A DNA stretch of 40,284 bases from Sedimentisphaerales bacterium (GTDB lineage Bacteria; Planctomycetota; Phycisphaerae; Sedimentisphaerales; Anaerobacaceae): the NCBI GenBank assembly GCA_016932835.1, contig JAFGCD010000135.1:1-40284 (forward strand), given 5' to 3'. Numbering within the stretch: position 1 is the first letter of the stretch; each line of letters begins with the position of its first letter. Of this stretch, positions 23,897 to 32,637 are shown in pieces. Below the pieces are notes generated by a model, which did not search any database, was not told where the DNA came from, and worked only from the letters and a program-made list of their open reading frames with translations. The position numbers were made by a program, and so were the translations under genes.

Positions 23897-25207
23897 TTAA
23901 AGTTTGTTAATAGTCAATCCTGTAAACATCTTCGGATAGAAGTATGTCGATTTCTGGGGCATTCTCTCGCCGGCGTCGGTGACTCCTATGAGCTGGCTCA
24001 TCTTTATCGGGTTCATAAAGAATGCGGCCTGCTTTTGGCCGGCATCGACCTGCGCGATCGAATCGTCGATTGCATTCGGCGTATCTTTAACATATTGAAG
24101 GTTTTCACCCTTTGCGCGGCGGTCCTGGTCTATTCCGAGTATATCCTCGAGGATGAGCTTGTGGAGGACGGCGACATCGAGCGACCTGTATGCTTCGCTC
24201 CTATCCGGGACAGCGGCATCCATGACGGCGTGGTCTTTCAGGACGGCGAGGTGAAATGCGCTGTCCGGTCCGTATATTACGAAGGCGCTGTTGTCTTTGT
24301 CCATTTGGGCCTTCATTTCGGCCAAGGCCTTTTGCTTTGCATCGGCCTTGGATTTGTCGTCGGTGAAGGACAGGGTGGTCAGGTCGAAGTTTTCGGCGAG
24401 TCCGGCGAGGAGTTTGGCCATGCTGAAATCGTCGAGATTGGCAACGAGCCTGTGGGTGGCAAGGACTATCAGGCCTTCGTGAGCCATGTTTGTAAAAGCG
24501 AGCATCTGGTATTTGGCGGCGGGATTCGAGCTTTGCCGGGCGTATGTCAGGCCGGTAGTGTAGCGGTGATGGCCGTCAGCTATGATGACGCTTTTATCGC
24601 GCATCATTTTCACTATTGCTCCGACGTCGTCTTCGCCGGTTATCGCAAAGAGACGATGGCGGACATCCTGGTCGTCGGTGAAATCGATCAGGGGCGTTTC
24701 GGAGGCGGCGTTTTCGATTATCTTCTCGGCTGTTTGCCCGGGATCGTTGTAGAGCATGAAGACCAGGCCGAGCTGCGCATCGGTTGCCTTTGTGAGATTG
24801 AGCCTGTCCTGCATGGGCTTACTGAGTATTTCCTCGTGGGGCTTTACGACGTCGCCGAAATCTTCAAGCTCGGCCAGAGCTATGAAGGTCAGTCTCTGCA
24901 GGTGTGTTTCGCCGAGGTCGTAGTCCTGTACGTAGGCGTAAACGGCTTCAGTCGAGTCCTGCTTCAATGCGCCGTCGCTTATCCACTTGTCGAGGTAATC
25001 GCGGGCGCGCGTGTATTGATTGTCCGCATCGGTATCGGAGGATGAGGTCTTTGCTCTGATTATCCGCACTATGTTGTAATCGTTCTTTTCGTAGAGCGAT
25101 TCCTGCTGGTCGGCGTTTATTACATCGTACGGCGGCGCGATGCAGTCACCGGAATCGCCGACGACGGCGGAATCGAATCTGAACGCCCTGAAAGACCTGA
25201 TTTTCAT
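23897..25207 (-). CDS. DUF1015 family protein
   Basis: 436 residues. Conserved family blocks are clear: APPYDVI (24-30), PHEEIL (123-128), IADGHHRYTTGL (209-220). The chain is predicted soluble and cytoplasmic. The frame is open to a TTG at 25315, but the promoter's -10 lies at 25292-25287, so translation must begin downstream. The ATG at 25207 gives the family N-terminus MKIRSFRAFRFD. The biochemical function is, to my knowledge, not established. The recurrent link with serine-biosynthesis genes and the DGHHRY motif suggest a metal- or phosphate-handling enzyme, but this is conjecture. It is first in the operon with the class V aminotransferase. Confidence 0.9.
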   Translation of the reverse strand: MKIRSFRAFRFDSAVVGDSGDCIAPPYDVINADQQESLYEKNDYNIVRIIRAKTSSSDTDADNQYTRARDYLDKWISDGALKQDSTEAVYAYVQDYDLGETHLQRLTFIALAELEDFGDVVKPHEEILSKPMQDRLNLTKATDAQLGLVFMLYNDPGQTAEKIIENAASETPLIDFTDDQDVRHRLFAITGEDDVGAIVKMMRDKSVIIADGHHRYTTGLTYARQSSNPAAKYQMLAFTNMAHEGLIVLATHRLVANLDDFSMAKLLAGLAENFDLTTLSFTDDKSKADAKQKALAEMKAQMDKDNSAFVIYGPDSAFHLAVLKDHAVMDAAVPDRSEAYRSLDVAVLHKLILEDILGIDQDRRAKGENLQYVKDTPNAIDDSIAQVDAGQKQAAFFMNPIKMSQLIGVTDAGERMPQKSTYFYPKMFTGLTINKL

Positions 25208-25286
25208 GAACACATCCCACGTTATAAGGTCAAACATTGATGCCGGCCTGCCTGGAACGAATCGGGGAAAACCGACGGAAAGGGGC

Positions 25287-25315
25287 AGTTTACCGGGAGC
25301 GGAAGTCCTTGTCAA
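25287..25315 (-). promoter_or_regulatory. Strong sigma70-type promoter of the DUF1015-aminotransferase operon
   Basis: Perfect TTGACA (25315-25310), 17-base spacer, TAAACT (25292-25287). Predicted start of transcription near 25280, leader about 72 bases. It rules out the longer reading of the DUF1015 frame. Confidence 0.75.
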
Positions 25316-25395
25316 GGAATAAGGCGGGCCGTTTCTTCCTTAATGTCGGCACGGCAGGGCGGAGATCGCTTCTCGGCATGCAGTATCTATTGCGG

Positions 25396-26889
25396 TCAAG
25401 GCCTTGTCGCTTTTGCCTTTTGTTCGAGGTATTTGTTCATTGCGGCGGCTGCGATTCTTCCCTGGCCCATTGCGAGGATGACTGTCGCGGCGCCAAGGAC
25501 GATGTCTCCGCCGGCGTAAACGCCTTCGAGCGAAGTCTTGCAGTCGTCATTGACGACGATATTGCCCCATTTGTTGAACTCGAGGCCCGGTGTGGTCTGG
25601 CGGATGAGCGGATTTGCGCCGTTTCCGATAGCGATGATCACGGTATCGACGTCGAGCGTGAATTCCGAACCTTCAATCGGCAGGGGTCTTCTTCGTCCTG
25701 AATCGTCGGGCTCGCCGAGTTCGTATTTAAGGCATTCGATTGCGGTGACTTTGCTGTTCTCATCTCCTATTACCCGTTTTGGATTCCGGAGGATGTGGAA
25801 CTCGATACCTTCCTGTTTTGCATGGTGGACCTCTTCGACTCGGGCGGGCATTTCCTTTTCAGTTCTGCGGTACACCAGATAGACCTTCTCGGCTCCGAGC
25901 CGCACGGCTGTTCTTGCCGAATCCATCGCGACGTTGCCTCCTCCGACAACTGCGACCTTTTTCGATTGTACAATGGGGGTATCGGCGGATTTTCCGAAGT
26001 CGTATGCCTTCATAAGGTTTGCTCTTGTGAGGTATTCATTGGCGCTGAATACTCCGACGAGCGACTCGCCTTCGATGCCCATAAATCTGGGCAGCCCGGC
26101 TCCGACACCGATGTACACCGCGTCGAAGCCATCCTCTTTCATCAACTGCTCGATGGTGCGAGTTCTGCCTACGACGAAGTTGCACCGTATATCGACACCC
26201 ATTTTGCTGAGGGTATCGATTTCTTCCTGAACGATTGCCTTGGGGAGCCTGAATTCGGGGATGCCATAAACCATTACGCCGCCTGGCTTGTGGAAGGCTT
26301 CGAATACGGTGACGTCGTGTCCTGCCCTTCTGGTATCTGCGGCGGCGACTATTCCGCCGGGGCCGGAACCGATAACAGCGACCTTCATTCCGGTGGAAGG
26401 CGCGACAGCCGGAATCGCGTTGGATTCTCTGCCGAGGTCGGCGACGTATCTTTCGAGGCGTCCTATTGAGACGGCCTGTGTTGGGTCTTTGAGCTTGAGG
26501 CCCACGGTGCAGGTTGCCTGGCATTGCACTTCCTGGGGGCAGACTCTGCCGCAGACGGCGGGCAGGAGGGAGTTTTCCTTTATGATTGCCAGCGCTTCGT
26601 CGTAGTGTCCGGCCGCGACGGCGGCGACGAAATCACCTATTCTTATCTTGACAGGACAGCCTTTCATACAGGGCGCCTTTTTACATTGCAGGCATCGCAA
26701 GGCCTCGATTCTGGCCTGCGTCTCGGTGTAGCCGAGGGCGACTTCGCTGACGTTTGTTCGCCTGTTTTCGGGGTCCTGCTCGGGCATATCCTGGCAGGGT
26801 ATTTCGAATCTCTGGGATGGTTTCAAAGTCCCTGCTGTGTGTTTTTCAAGCAGTTGCTCAAGAAGCAATTCTTTGTTTTCTTCGGTCAC
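25396..26889 (-). CDS. nfnB: NADPH-dependent Nfn/glutamate-synthase-type oxidoreductase, large subunit
   Basis: 497 residues from the GTG at 26889, which has GAGGAAG about eight bases upstream. A GTG at 26931 would add 14 residues but has almost no Shine-Dalgarno sequence. Two cysteine clusters for [4Fe-4S] centres are present (C66, C69, C74, C78; C113, C117, C123, C127). FAD site VIGSGPGGIVAA (about 172-183) and NADPH site VVGGGNVAMDSA (about 314-325) follow. The family includes GltA-type glutamate synthase small subunits and NfnB. Directly preceded by nfnA, so it is read as NfnAB, which couples NADH, reduced ferredoxin and NADP+ by flavin-based bifurcation. No large glutamate synthase subunit is nearby, which supports Nfn. 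Confidence 0.92.
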   Translation of the reverse strand: MTEENKELLLEQLLEKHTAGTLKPSQRFEIPCQDMPEQDPENRRTNVSEVALGYTETQARIEALRCLQCKKAPCMKGCPVKIRIGDFVAAVAAGHYDEALAIIKENSLLPAVCGRVCPQEVQCQATCTVGLKLKDPTQAVSIGRLERYVADLGRESNAIPAVAPSTGMKVAVIGSGPGGIVAAADTRRAGHDVTVFEAFHKPGGVMVYGIPEFRLPKAIVQEEIDTLSKMGVDIRCNFVVGRTRTIEQLMKEDGFDAVYIGVGAGLPRFMGIEGESLVGVFSANEYLTRANLMKAYDFGKSADTPIVQSKKVAVVGGGNVAMDSARTAVRLGAEKVYLVYRRTEKEMPARVEEVHHAKQEGIEFHILRNPKRVIGDENSKVTAIECLKYELGEPDDSGRRRPLPIEGSEFTLDVDTVIIAIGNGANPLIRQTTPGLEFNKWGNIVVNDDCKTSLEGVYAGGDIVLGAATVILAMGQGRIAAAAMNKYLEQKAKATRP

Positions 26890-26947
26890 AGTATCAGCTT
26901 CCTCAATGTCGTTCGCTTGATTATCCCCCACGTTCTTAAAGCCGCGG

Positions 26948-27802
26948 TCAGCGGTCGAGGCCTATCTTGCAGCGGTGCTTTTTGTACTTTTCGTGCTGGT
27001 CCTTTTCGAGGTCCTTGTAGGCATTGAGTCTTTTCATCATCAGGTCGAAGTTAACTTTGTGGCCGTCGAATTCGGGCCCGTCAACGCAGACGAACTTGGG
27101 CTGGTTGTCATATTCGATTCGGCAGCCGCCGCACATTCCGGTTCCGTCAACCATAATGGTATTGAGTGAGACCTGTGTGGGCAGGTCGTATTTCTTTGTG
27201 ACCCGGCAGCAGAATTTCATCATTATTGCCGGTCCTATTACAAAGGCCTGGGCGGGTTTTGCATCTCGCCGACAGATTTCTTCGAGAGGCTCGGTGACGA
27301 GGGCCTTTCGACCATGGGAGCCGTCGTCGGTGGTGATGATCAATTCGTCGCTTACGGCGGCAAATTCTTTTTCGAGTATCATAAGCTGCTTGTTTCTGGC
27401 GCCGAGGATGCTGATGACCTTGTTGCCGGCCTCTTTTAGTGCGCGTGCTATCGGCAGCAGGGGCGCGTTGCCGATGCCGCCTCCGACACAAACGACCGAA
27501 CCGAAGTTTTCGATATGAGTGGGCCGGCCCAGTGGTCCTGAAATGTTGGCGATTTCGTCGCCGACTTCGAGATCCGCCAACTCGGCGGTGGTCTTGCCGA
27601 CCCTCTGCCAGACGAGCGTAATGGTGCCCTTATCGGCATCGGCGCCGGCAATCGTCAGGGGGATTCGCTCGGCGTATTCGTTGTTGAGGCTTAGAATTAT
27701 AAACTGTCCCGGTTTTCTGGCCGCTGCGACCAATGGCGCTTCGATCTCGGCGGTGAAGACATCCTCAGACAGCATCTCTTTGGATACAATTTTATGCGAC
27801 AA
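26948..27802 (-). CDS. nfnA: Nfn small subunit, FAD/NAD and [2Fe-2S] binding
   Basis: 284 residues if started at the TTG at 27802 (GGAG seven bases upstream). A GTG at 27808 is one base from the same GGAG and so less likely. A ferredoxin-reductase-like FAD domain comes first (RKPGQFIILSL, RIPLTIAG). NAD domain VCVGGGIGNAPLLPIARAL follows. The [2Fe-2S] site near the end has the order D...C-G-G-C...C (D219, C224, C227, C239) in VDGTGMCGGC and FVCVDGPEFDGHKV. An Asp plus three Cys ligand set is what is described for Thermotoga NfnA. The gene pairs with nfnB and is cytoplasmic. Related dihydroorotate-dehydrogenase electron-transfer subunits (PyrK) are shorter and sit beside pyrD. Confidence 0.93.
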   Translation of the reverse strand: MSHKIVSKEMLSEDVFTAEIEAPLVAAARKPGQFIILSLNNEYAERIPLTIAGADADKGTITLVWQRVGKTTAELADLEVGDEIANISGPLGRPTHIENFGSVVCVGGGIGNAPLLPIARALKEAGNKVISILGARNKQLMILEKEFAAVSDELIITTDDGSHGRKALVTEPLEEICRRDAKPAQAFVIGPAIMMKFCCRVTKKYDLPTQVSLNTIMVDGTGMCGGCRIEYDNQPKFVCVDGPEFDGHKVNFDLMMKRLNAYKDLEKDQHEKYKKHRCKIGLDR

Positions 27803-27841
27803 TTTCACACTCCATTCAACAGAGGATTCTAACCAAGCGGC

Positions 27842-27870
27842 ATTGTTACCAAATCCGCACCGGCTGTCAA
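27842..27870 (-). promoter_or_regulatory. Promoter candidate for nfnA-nfnB
   Basis: Perfect TTGACA (27870-27865), 17-base spacer, AACAAT (27847-27842, four of six). The predicted leader is about 33 bases. It is arranged back to back with a candidate promoter for the OmpA-like gene. Confidence 0.45.
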
Positions 27871-27893
27871 AGGCAATTTTTGCATCTTTGTGC

Positions 27894-27922
27894 TTGACTG
27901 TCGCGGCGAGATGGGTTCTATT
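27894..27922 (+). promoter_or_regulatory. Promoter candidate for the OmpA-like lipoprotein gene
   Basis: TTGACT (27894-27899), 17-base spacer, TCTATT (27917-27922). Five of six -35 and four of six -10 bases match; the leader would be about 117 bases. It lies in the 243-base divergent gap with the nfn promoter. Confidence 0.38.
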
Positions 27923-28045
27923 TGCTCCTGTCGGCGGTGATAGTGACGGTGTTTGTTTGTCTGCAATGACTTACGGACAAGGAACTTACGTCCTCCCGGA
28001 GCCGTCTCAAGGATTACGCATAATCTTGTTGGAAAGGATTGAACG

Positions 28046-28825
28046 ATGAGGACTCTCAAGCTTTCTGCTGCATTACTTTTTCTTTTCTCGATAGTGCTGC
28101 TTAGCGGGTGCGGCAATTCACAACTGAAGGACCTTCGCATCAAGAACGAAACGCAGCGGCAGCGAATCGAACAACTGCAGGCCGAGCTTCAAGCCGGGGC
28201 ATTGCAGCTTGACCAGTTGAAGACCCAACTGGCCGAAGCGACGGAAAAAGGCGGCATCGAGATCGACACTCTCAAACAGCAAATAGTCGCGCTGGAAGAG
28301 GACCTGGCGAAGAAGAACGAACTGCTTTCCTCGATGCAGGAGAAGCTTCTCAACGGCACGGCTCTTCCGGTGGAACTGAGCACGATGCTGGAGGACTTCG
28401 CCAAAGGCAACAGCGACATAGTTTCCTTCGACGCCAACACGGGCATAGTCAAGTTCAAGAGCGATTTGCTTTTCGACAAGGGCAGCGCGAACGTGGCGGC
28501 TACGGCGATCGAAGCGGTCAAATCTCTGTGCGGTATCCTGAACTCCGCCGAGGGCAAGAAATTCGACATTATTATAGCGGGTCATACGGATGATATTCCG
28601 ATTCGCAAGGCCGAGACCAGAGCGGATCATCCGACCAACTGGCATTTGTCCGCCCACAGGGGCATAGCGGTGCTGAATGTCATGACGGCCAATCAAATGG
28701 ATGTCCATCGCCTCAGCGTTCGTGCGTTCGGGGAGTACAGGCCTGTCGAGCCCAACGCGGCAGACAACAAGGGTAATCCTAAGAACCGCCGAGTCGAGAT
28801 TTACATCGTGCCTGAAGGCGAGTGA
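28046..28825 (+). CDS. OmpA-family lipoprotein with coiled coil
   Basis: 259 residues; ATG with AAAGGA seven bases upstream. The lipobox VLLSGC (Cys22) predicts lipidation. Residues 25-105 form a long heptad coiled coil (IEQLQAELQAGALQLDQLKT and following). Residues about 130-256 are an OmpA C-terminal peptidoglycan-binding domain: a GHTDDIPI block, NWHLSAHRGIAVLNVM, and the closing NRRVEIYIVP. Such proteins tie the outer membrane to peptidoglycan or serve as MotB-like anchors. The lipid anchor favours a Pal-like structural role. Presence of an OmpA-type protein agrees with lpxB in indicating a diderm envelope. It is followed after 25 bases by ndk, probably one transcript. Confidence 0.92.
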   Translation: MRTLKLSAALLFLFSIVLLSGCGNSQLKDLRIKNETQRQRIEQLQAELQAGALQLDQLKTQLAEATEKGGIEIDTLKQQIVALEEDLAKKNELLSSMQEKLLNGTALPVELSTMLEDFAKGNSDIVSFDANTGIVKFKSDLLFDKGSANVAATAIEAVKSLCGILNSAEGKKFDIIIAGHTDDIPIRKAETRADHPTNWHLSAHRGIAVLNVMTANQMDVHRLSVRAFGEYRPVEPNAADNKGNPKNRRVEIYIVPEGE

Positions 28826-28850
28826 GAGGCCGAAGCAACCAAAGAAGAAT

Positions 28851-29312
28851 ATGGCAGAGCGAACTTTAGTCATTATCAAGCCTGACGGCGTCCAGCGACA
28901 TCTGGTCGGGGAGATAATAAGCCGATTTGAGAAGAAGGGTTTGAAGCTGGTTGGGGCGAAGTTTCTGCGGATGTCCAAAGAGCTTGCCGAGCAGCTCTAC
29001 TCGGTACACGAGGGCAAGACGTTTCATGATCCTCTGGTCGCTTACATTTGCTCTTCTCCGGTTCTGGTGACGGCTTGGGAGGCCAACGGCGTTATCGATA
29101 TGGCTCGTAAACTGATGGGGGCGACTTTCGGGTTCGAGGCGGAACCCGGCACTATTCGGGGCGATCTCGGTTCGTCGATCCGCTACAACCTTGTTCACGG
29201 CTCTGACAGCCTGGAATCGGCCAAGCGGGAGATTCCTATTTTCTTCAAGGATGAGGAAATCGTCGATTACGAACTGACCAATGCACTATGGCTTTACGGC
29301 CAGCGAGAATAG
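28851..29312 (+). CDS. ndk: Nucleoside diphosphate kinase
   Basis: 153 residues, normal length. It transfers the gamma phosphate of ATP to other nucleoside diphosphates through a phosphohistidine. The start MAERTLVIIKPDGVQR is diagnostic. Catalytic His116 lies in NLVHGSDS, and the nucleotide-binding block PGTIRGDLG is complete. The frame is open 50 codons further upstream inside the OmpA-like gene, but the family start is the ATG at 28851, with a weak purine-rich AAAGAAGA before it. Confidence 0.98.
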   Translation: MAERTLVIIKPDGVQRHLVGEIISRFEKKGLKLVGAKFLRMSKELAEQLYSVHEGKTFHDPLVAYICSSPVLVTAWEANGVIDMARKLMGATFGFEAEPGTIRGDLGSSIRYNLVHGSDSLESAKREIPIFFKDEEIVDYELTNALWLYGQRE

Positions 29313-29651
29313 TCCGAAAATCAAATTCTGGATGTTTTCCGGGGTTGCGCTGCGCGGGGGCGGGGCGGAGTTCGATTATTCGACGGGTCTTGGAGTGCGG
29401 CTGCGAGCCGCCAAACGGCACTTCTATTCCTGCAACCGCAGGCGCAAAAAATAGGTAAAAATTCGCTGGGAATTTTCGGAAGTCGGCTCCTTTTCTGGCT
29501 GAAATGAATGAAAATGAGGCCTTTTCACAAGTTCGCTATTCGGCCGTTGTGAAGCGTGGAATGCAGTTATCGGGCTTTTGGCTTGAACGAGTACGGCCTT
29601 GCTGATATAATGGTTATCAGGCTGAAATATCATGGAGGACGGATATAGAGT
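29313..29651. other. 339-base gap between ndk and the beta-helix gene
   Basis: No credible gene. It contains a five-base GC hairpin CGGCT-GCG-AGCCG (29398-29410), possibly the ndk mRNA end but without a T-tract, and near its right end a good promoter for the next gene. I see nothing else definable. Confidence 0.6.
29583..29611 (+). promoter_or_regulatory. Sigma70-type promoter of the beta-helix/dockerin gene
   Basis: TTGAAC (29583-29588), 17-base spacer, perfect TATAAT (29606-29611). The leader would be about 34 bases. The only strong Shine-Dalgarno sequence (GGAGG) then lies about 13 bases before the ATG, rather far. Confidence 0.65.
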
Positions 29652-32411
29652 ATGAAGAAGATGCTATTAGCTCTTGCGTTGCTGCTGCCGGTTTTCTGCG
29701 CAGAGGCGAAGTTAGTCACCGTTGACGACGACGGCGGCGGAGCGGATTTCACCAGGATACAGGACGCGATCGACGATGTCGGCACGACGTCGGGCGATAT
29801 CATTACGGTCAAGCAGGGCACATATAATGAGAATATCAGGTTCAAGGGCAAGAATCTGGAGTTGACCAGCCTGGATCCCGACAATCCGGGCATTGTGGGG
29901 GCAACAATTATCACCGCATCGGCGGATTATGCTGTTCGTTTCGATTCCGGGGAGGCAGCGGGCGCAACAATTACGGGATTCACTATCACCGGGCGAGGAA
30001 TCTACTGTTATGACAGCTCTCCGACGATTTCCAAAAATATAATCACGCACTGCACGAACAACGGGGTGACCTGTGAGAATATGTCGCACCCTCTTATCCT
30101 GGAGAACACTATTACATATAACAGTCCTGCTGCTGTCTCCGGGTCCTACGGCGACATCATCGACAATATCATAACGCACAACGGCAGCGCAGGCGCACTG
30201 AGGCTGTGTACTTGTGATGTCACCGGTAATGAAATCACGAATAACTACACAACCGGCAACGGGGGAGCGGTGTTCCAGTTTGTCGGCGAGCTCATTTCCA
30301 ATATCATAACGGATAACGAAGCCGGCGGCGACGGGGGCGCCATCTACAGCAGCCACGGGAACATTAACGGCAATTTGATTTTGCGTAATAAGGCGGGCGG
30401 CTACGGCGGCGGTCTGGCCGATTTTGCAAGTAATGTCGGCAACAACATTATCGCCGGCAACCGGTCCCGCTTCGGTTCAGCCATCGCCAACTGTTCCGGT
30501 GACGTGTATAACAACACCATTACCGGCAACAGGGCTGTCGAATCAGCGACCTTGTATTACTGCCACAAATACGTGGAAAACAACATACTGGCTTTCAACG
30601 ATGCGGCGTCCGCCGGCGGAGTCTTCGGTTCCGGGGGGTACTCGCATAACTGCTTCTGGGAGAATACCGACGGCGACTTCAGCGGCGGCGCGGTTCCTGG
30701 CGAGGGTGATTTCTTCGCCGATCCCTGCTTTGCCCAGGCGGGTTATTGGGACCCTAACGGCACAATCGAGGATGCCAACGATGACTTCTGGATGGACGGC
30801 GACTATCATTTGCTCAGCGAGTACGGCAGATGGGATCCCGGGCTGCAGATGTGGGTGTATGACAGTAATACAAGCCCCTGCATTGACTCGGGCTACTATG
30901 TCTGGGAGTGGCGCGGGGAGTACTGGCCTCATGGAAAACGGATAAACCAGGGGCGATACGGCGGGACAGCCGAGGCGAGTATGTCGCCTTCGACTCTGGG
31001 CAATGTTGCGGATATCAATCTCGATGGGCTTGTGGATTACCGCGATCTGATGCTGCTTGCGGAGAAGTGGCCTTACTGGATGCCTCTTCTTCGCGAGGAC
31101 CTGGATAGAAACGGCGTGGTCGATTTGCCGGATTATGCAATACTTGCCGCGAACTGGCAGCCTTTTCCGCTGCCCGAACCGAGCCCGATGACGTGGTCGG
31201 CAGAGCCGAATGCCATCTCTGCAGATTCCATAGAAATGACTGCAAGCGACGCGAATTCGAGCGACGGCAGCGGCGTCGAATACTATTTCCAATGCATCTC
31301 CGGGGGCGGGCACGACAGAGACTGGGACACAAGCCCTTCGTACACGGACACCGGTCTTTCCGGCGGAACGGAATACTGTTACAGGGTCAAGGCCCGCAAC
31401 AGAAGCAACCTTCTGGAAACGGATTATTCCGAGGCCAGTTGCGCCGTTACTCCCTCGGCTCCAAATCCGAATCCGATGACGTGGGCGTCGCCTCCGGACG
31501 CGAACGCACACGATTCGATTTCAATGACGGCGACAACGGCCGTATCAACGGACGGCACTTCGGTGGAATACTACTTCCAGTGCTTTTCGACAGGCGGACA
31601 TGACAGGGACTGGAGCCAGGACCCGAACTACACAGACACGGGCCTGAGCGAGATGGTAACTTATTGCTACAAAGTTAAGGCGCGCAACACGGGCAACGGA
31701 CTTGTGACAGGCTACTCTGCGCAAGGGTGCGCAACGACGCCGAAGGCGCCGCCTCCAACTCCGAGCCAGATGACCTGGCAGACTCCTCCCTACGCGGTGA
31801 GCCACGATTCAGTAGCGATGGTAGTCGGCGAAGCGATATCCGGGGACGGCAAGGGGGTGGAGTACGAGTTCGTCTGCACATCGGGAGGCGGACACGACCG
31901 GACGTGGAACGCGAGCAGGACCTATACGGACACCGGGCTGGATATGCGAACGAGCTACTGTTACAAGGTCAGGGCGCGTAACCGGGTCAACGGAGAGGTT
32001 AACGAGTGGTCTGAGATTCGCTGCGCAACGACGCCCTGCAACGACAGCACGCCGCCTTATTTCCCGGACATTCCGCCTGAGTATCCGTCATATTGGGAAT
32101 ACAAGCCCTGTGAATGTAACCATGGGGGATCTCCGAGTATGGACTGGTGGGCGGAGATGACGGCAACGGAGGCCCAGGACGACAGCGGATATGTCGAATA
32201 TTTCTTCCAGTGCGTAGAGAACAGCTCGAAGAGCAGCGGTTGGCAGGCGGAACGCTGCTATGAAGTCCCCCTTGGCAGGGAGAACCAGGGGTACAGCTTC
32301 CGCGTCAAGGCCAGGGACGCCTGCGAAAACGAAACGAACTGGTCCCCTGCCGTTGTCCTCGACCGTTGTTATCCCAATGGGACGTGTCCGCCCGATGTGT
32401 GCGGCGACTGA
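29652..32411 (+). CDS. Exported beta-helix protein with internal dockerin-like module and four Cys-containing repeats
   Basis: 919 residues. Signal peptide 1-19 (cleavage after CAEA). A right-handed parallel beta-helix covers about 20-345 with rungs such as GDIIDNIITHNGS and GDVYNNTITGN. A dockerin-like pair of Asp-rich loops lies in the middle, 452-503 (DINLDGLVDYRDL, DLDRNGVVDLPDY). The C-terminal 400 residues are four tandem fibronectin-III-like repeats of about 90 residues (509-601, 606-697, 705-795, 825-905) sharing PMTW, GVEYYFQC, GGGHDRxW, YTDTGL, YCYKVKARN and CATTP. Each has a conserved set of cysteines, likely disulphides; the fourth is divergent. Probably a cell-surface carbohydrate-binding or lyase-type protein; no catalytic residues are recognisable. 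Confidence 0.88.
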   Translation: MKKMLLALALLLPVFCAEAKLVTVDDDGGGADFTRIQDAIDDVGTTSGDIITVKQGTYNENIRFKGKNLELTSLDPDNPGIVGATIITASADYAVRFDSGEAAGATITGFTITGRGIYCYDSSPTISKNIITHCTNNGVTCENMSHPLILENTITYNSPAAVSGSYGDIIDNIITHNGSAGALRLCTCDVTGNEITNNYTTGNGGAVFQFVGELISNIITDNEAGGDGGAIYSSHGNINGNLILRNKAGGYGGGLADFASNVGNNIIAGNRSRFGSAIANCSGDVYNNTITGNRAVESATLYYCHKYVENNILAFNDAASAGGVFGSGGYSHNCFWENTDGDFSGGAVPGEGDFFADPCFAQAGYWDPNGTIEDANDDFWMDGDYHLLSEYGRWDPGLQMWVYDSNTSPCIDSGYYVWEWRGEYWPHGKRINQGRYGGTAEASMSPSTLGNVADINLDGLVDYRDLMLLAEKWPYWMPLLREDLDRNGVVDLPDYAILAANWQPFPLPEPSPMTWSAEPNAISADSIEMTASDANSSDGSGVEYYFQCISGGGHDRDWDTSPSYTDTGLSGGTEYCYRVKARNRSNLLETDYSEASCAVTPSAPNPNPMTWASPPDANAHDSISMTATTAVSTDGTSVEYYFQCFSTGGHDRDWSQDPNYTDTGLSEMVTYCYKVKARNTGNGLVTGYSAQGCATTPKAPPPTPSQMTWQTPPYAVSHDSVAMVVGEAISGDGKGVEYEFVCTSGGGHDRTWNASRTYTDTGLDMRTSYCYKVRARNRVNGEVNEWSEIRCATTPCNDSTPPYFPDIPPEYPSYWEYKPCECNHGGSPSMDWWAEMTATEAQDDSGYVEYFFQCVENSSKSSGWQAERCYEVPLGRENQGYSFRVKARDACENETNWSPAVVLDRCYPNGTCPPDVCGD

Positions 32412-32637
32412 AGCAGGCGGTCTTGCGATTCTCATTCCGGTACGGCCAAAGCAGTAAGTATTTTGGTGAAATCTCGTAATCCGGCCTGGTCCGGCGAGCC
32501 GCCAAGCGTATTCCTGCCCGAATTTCGGGCTAAACCGCACGCAATTTGATTATTTCAAGGTCGGGGGGCGTCCTGTATAATGCGGGATCGAAGGCGCAGG
32601 CTCAAAGCCCGATCAAAGATATGCGGAAAGCAGTGAG

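Noticed and set aside
24035..25045. 336-codon plus-strand frame over the DUF1015 gene
   Set aside because: No domain; the opposite frame shows all DUF1015 motifs and has a promoter.
30543..31511. 322-codon minus-strand frame over the beta-helix/dockerin gene
   Set aside because: Basic, low-complexity shadow translation with no start signals.
32576..32581. TATAAT upstream of the zinc-ribbon membrane protein gene
   Set aside because: The best -35 at proper spacing is TTTCAA, too weak for a separate promoter call.
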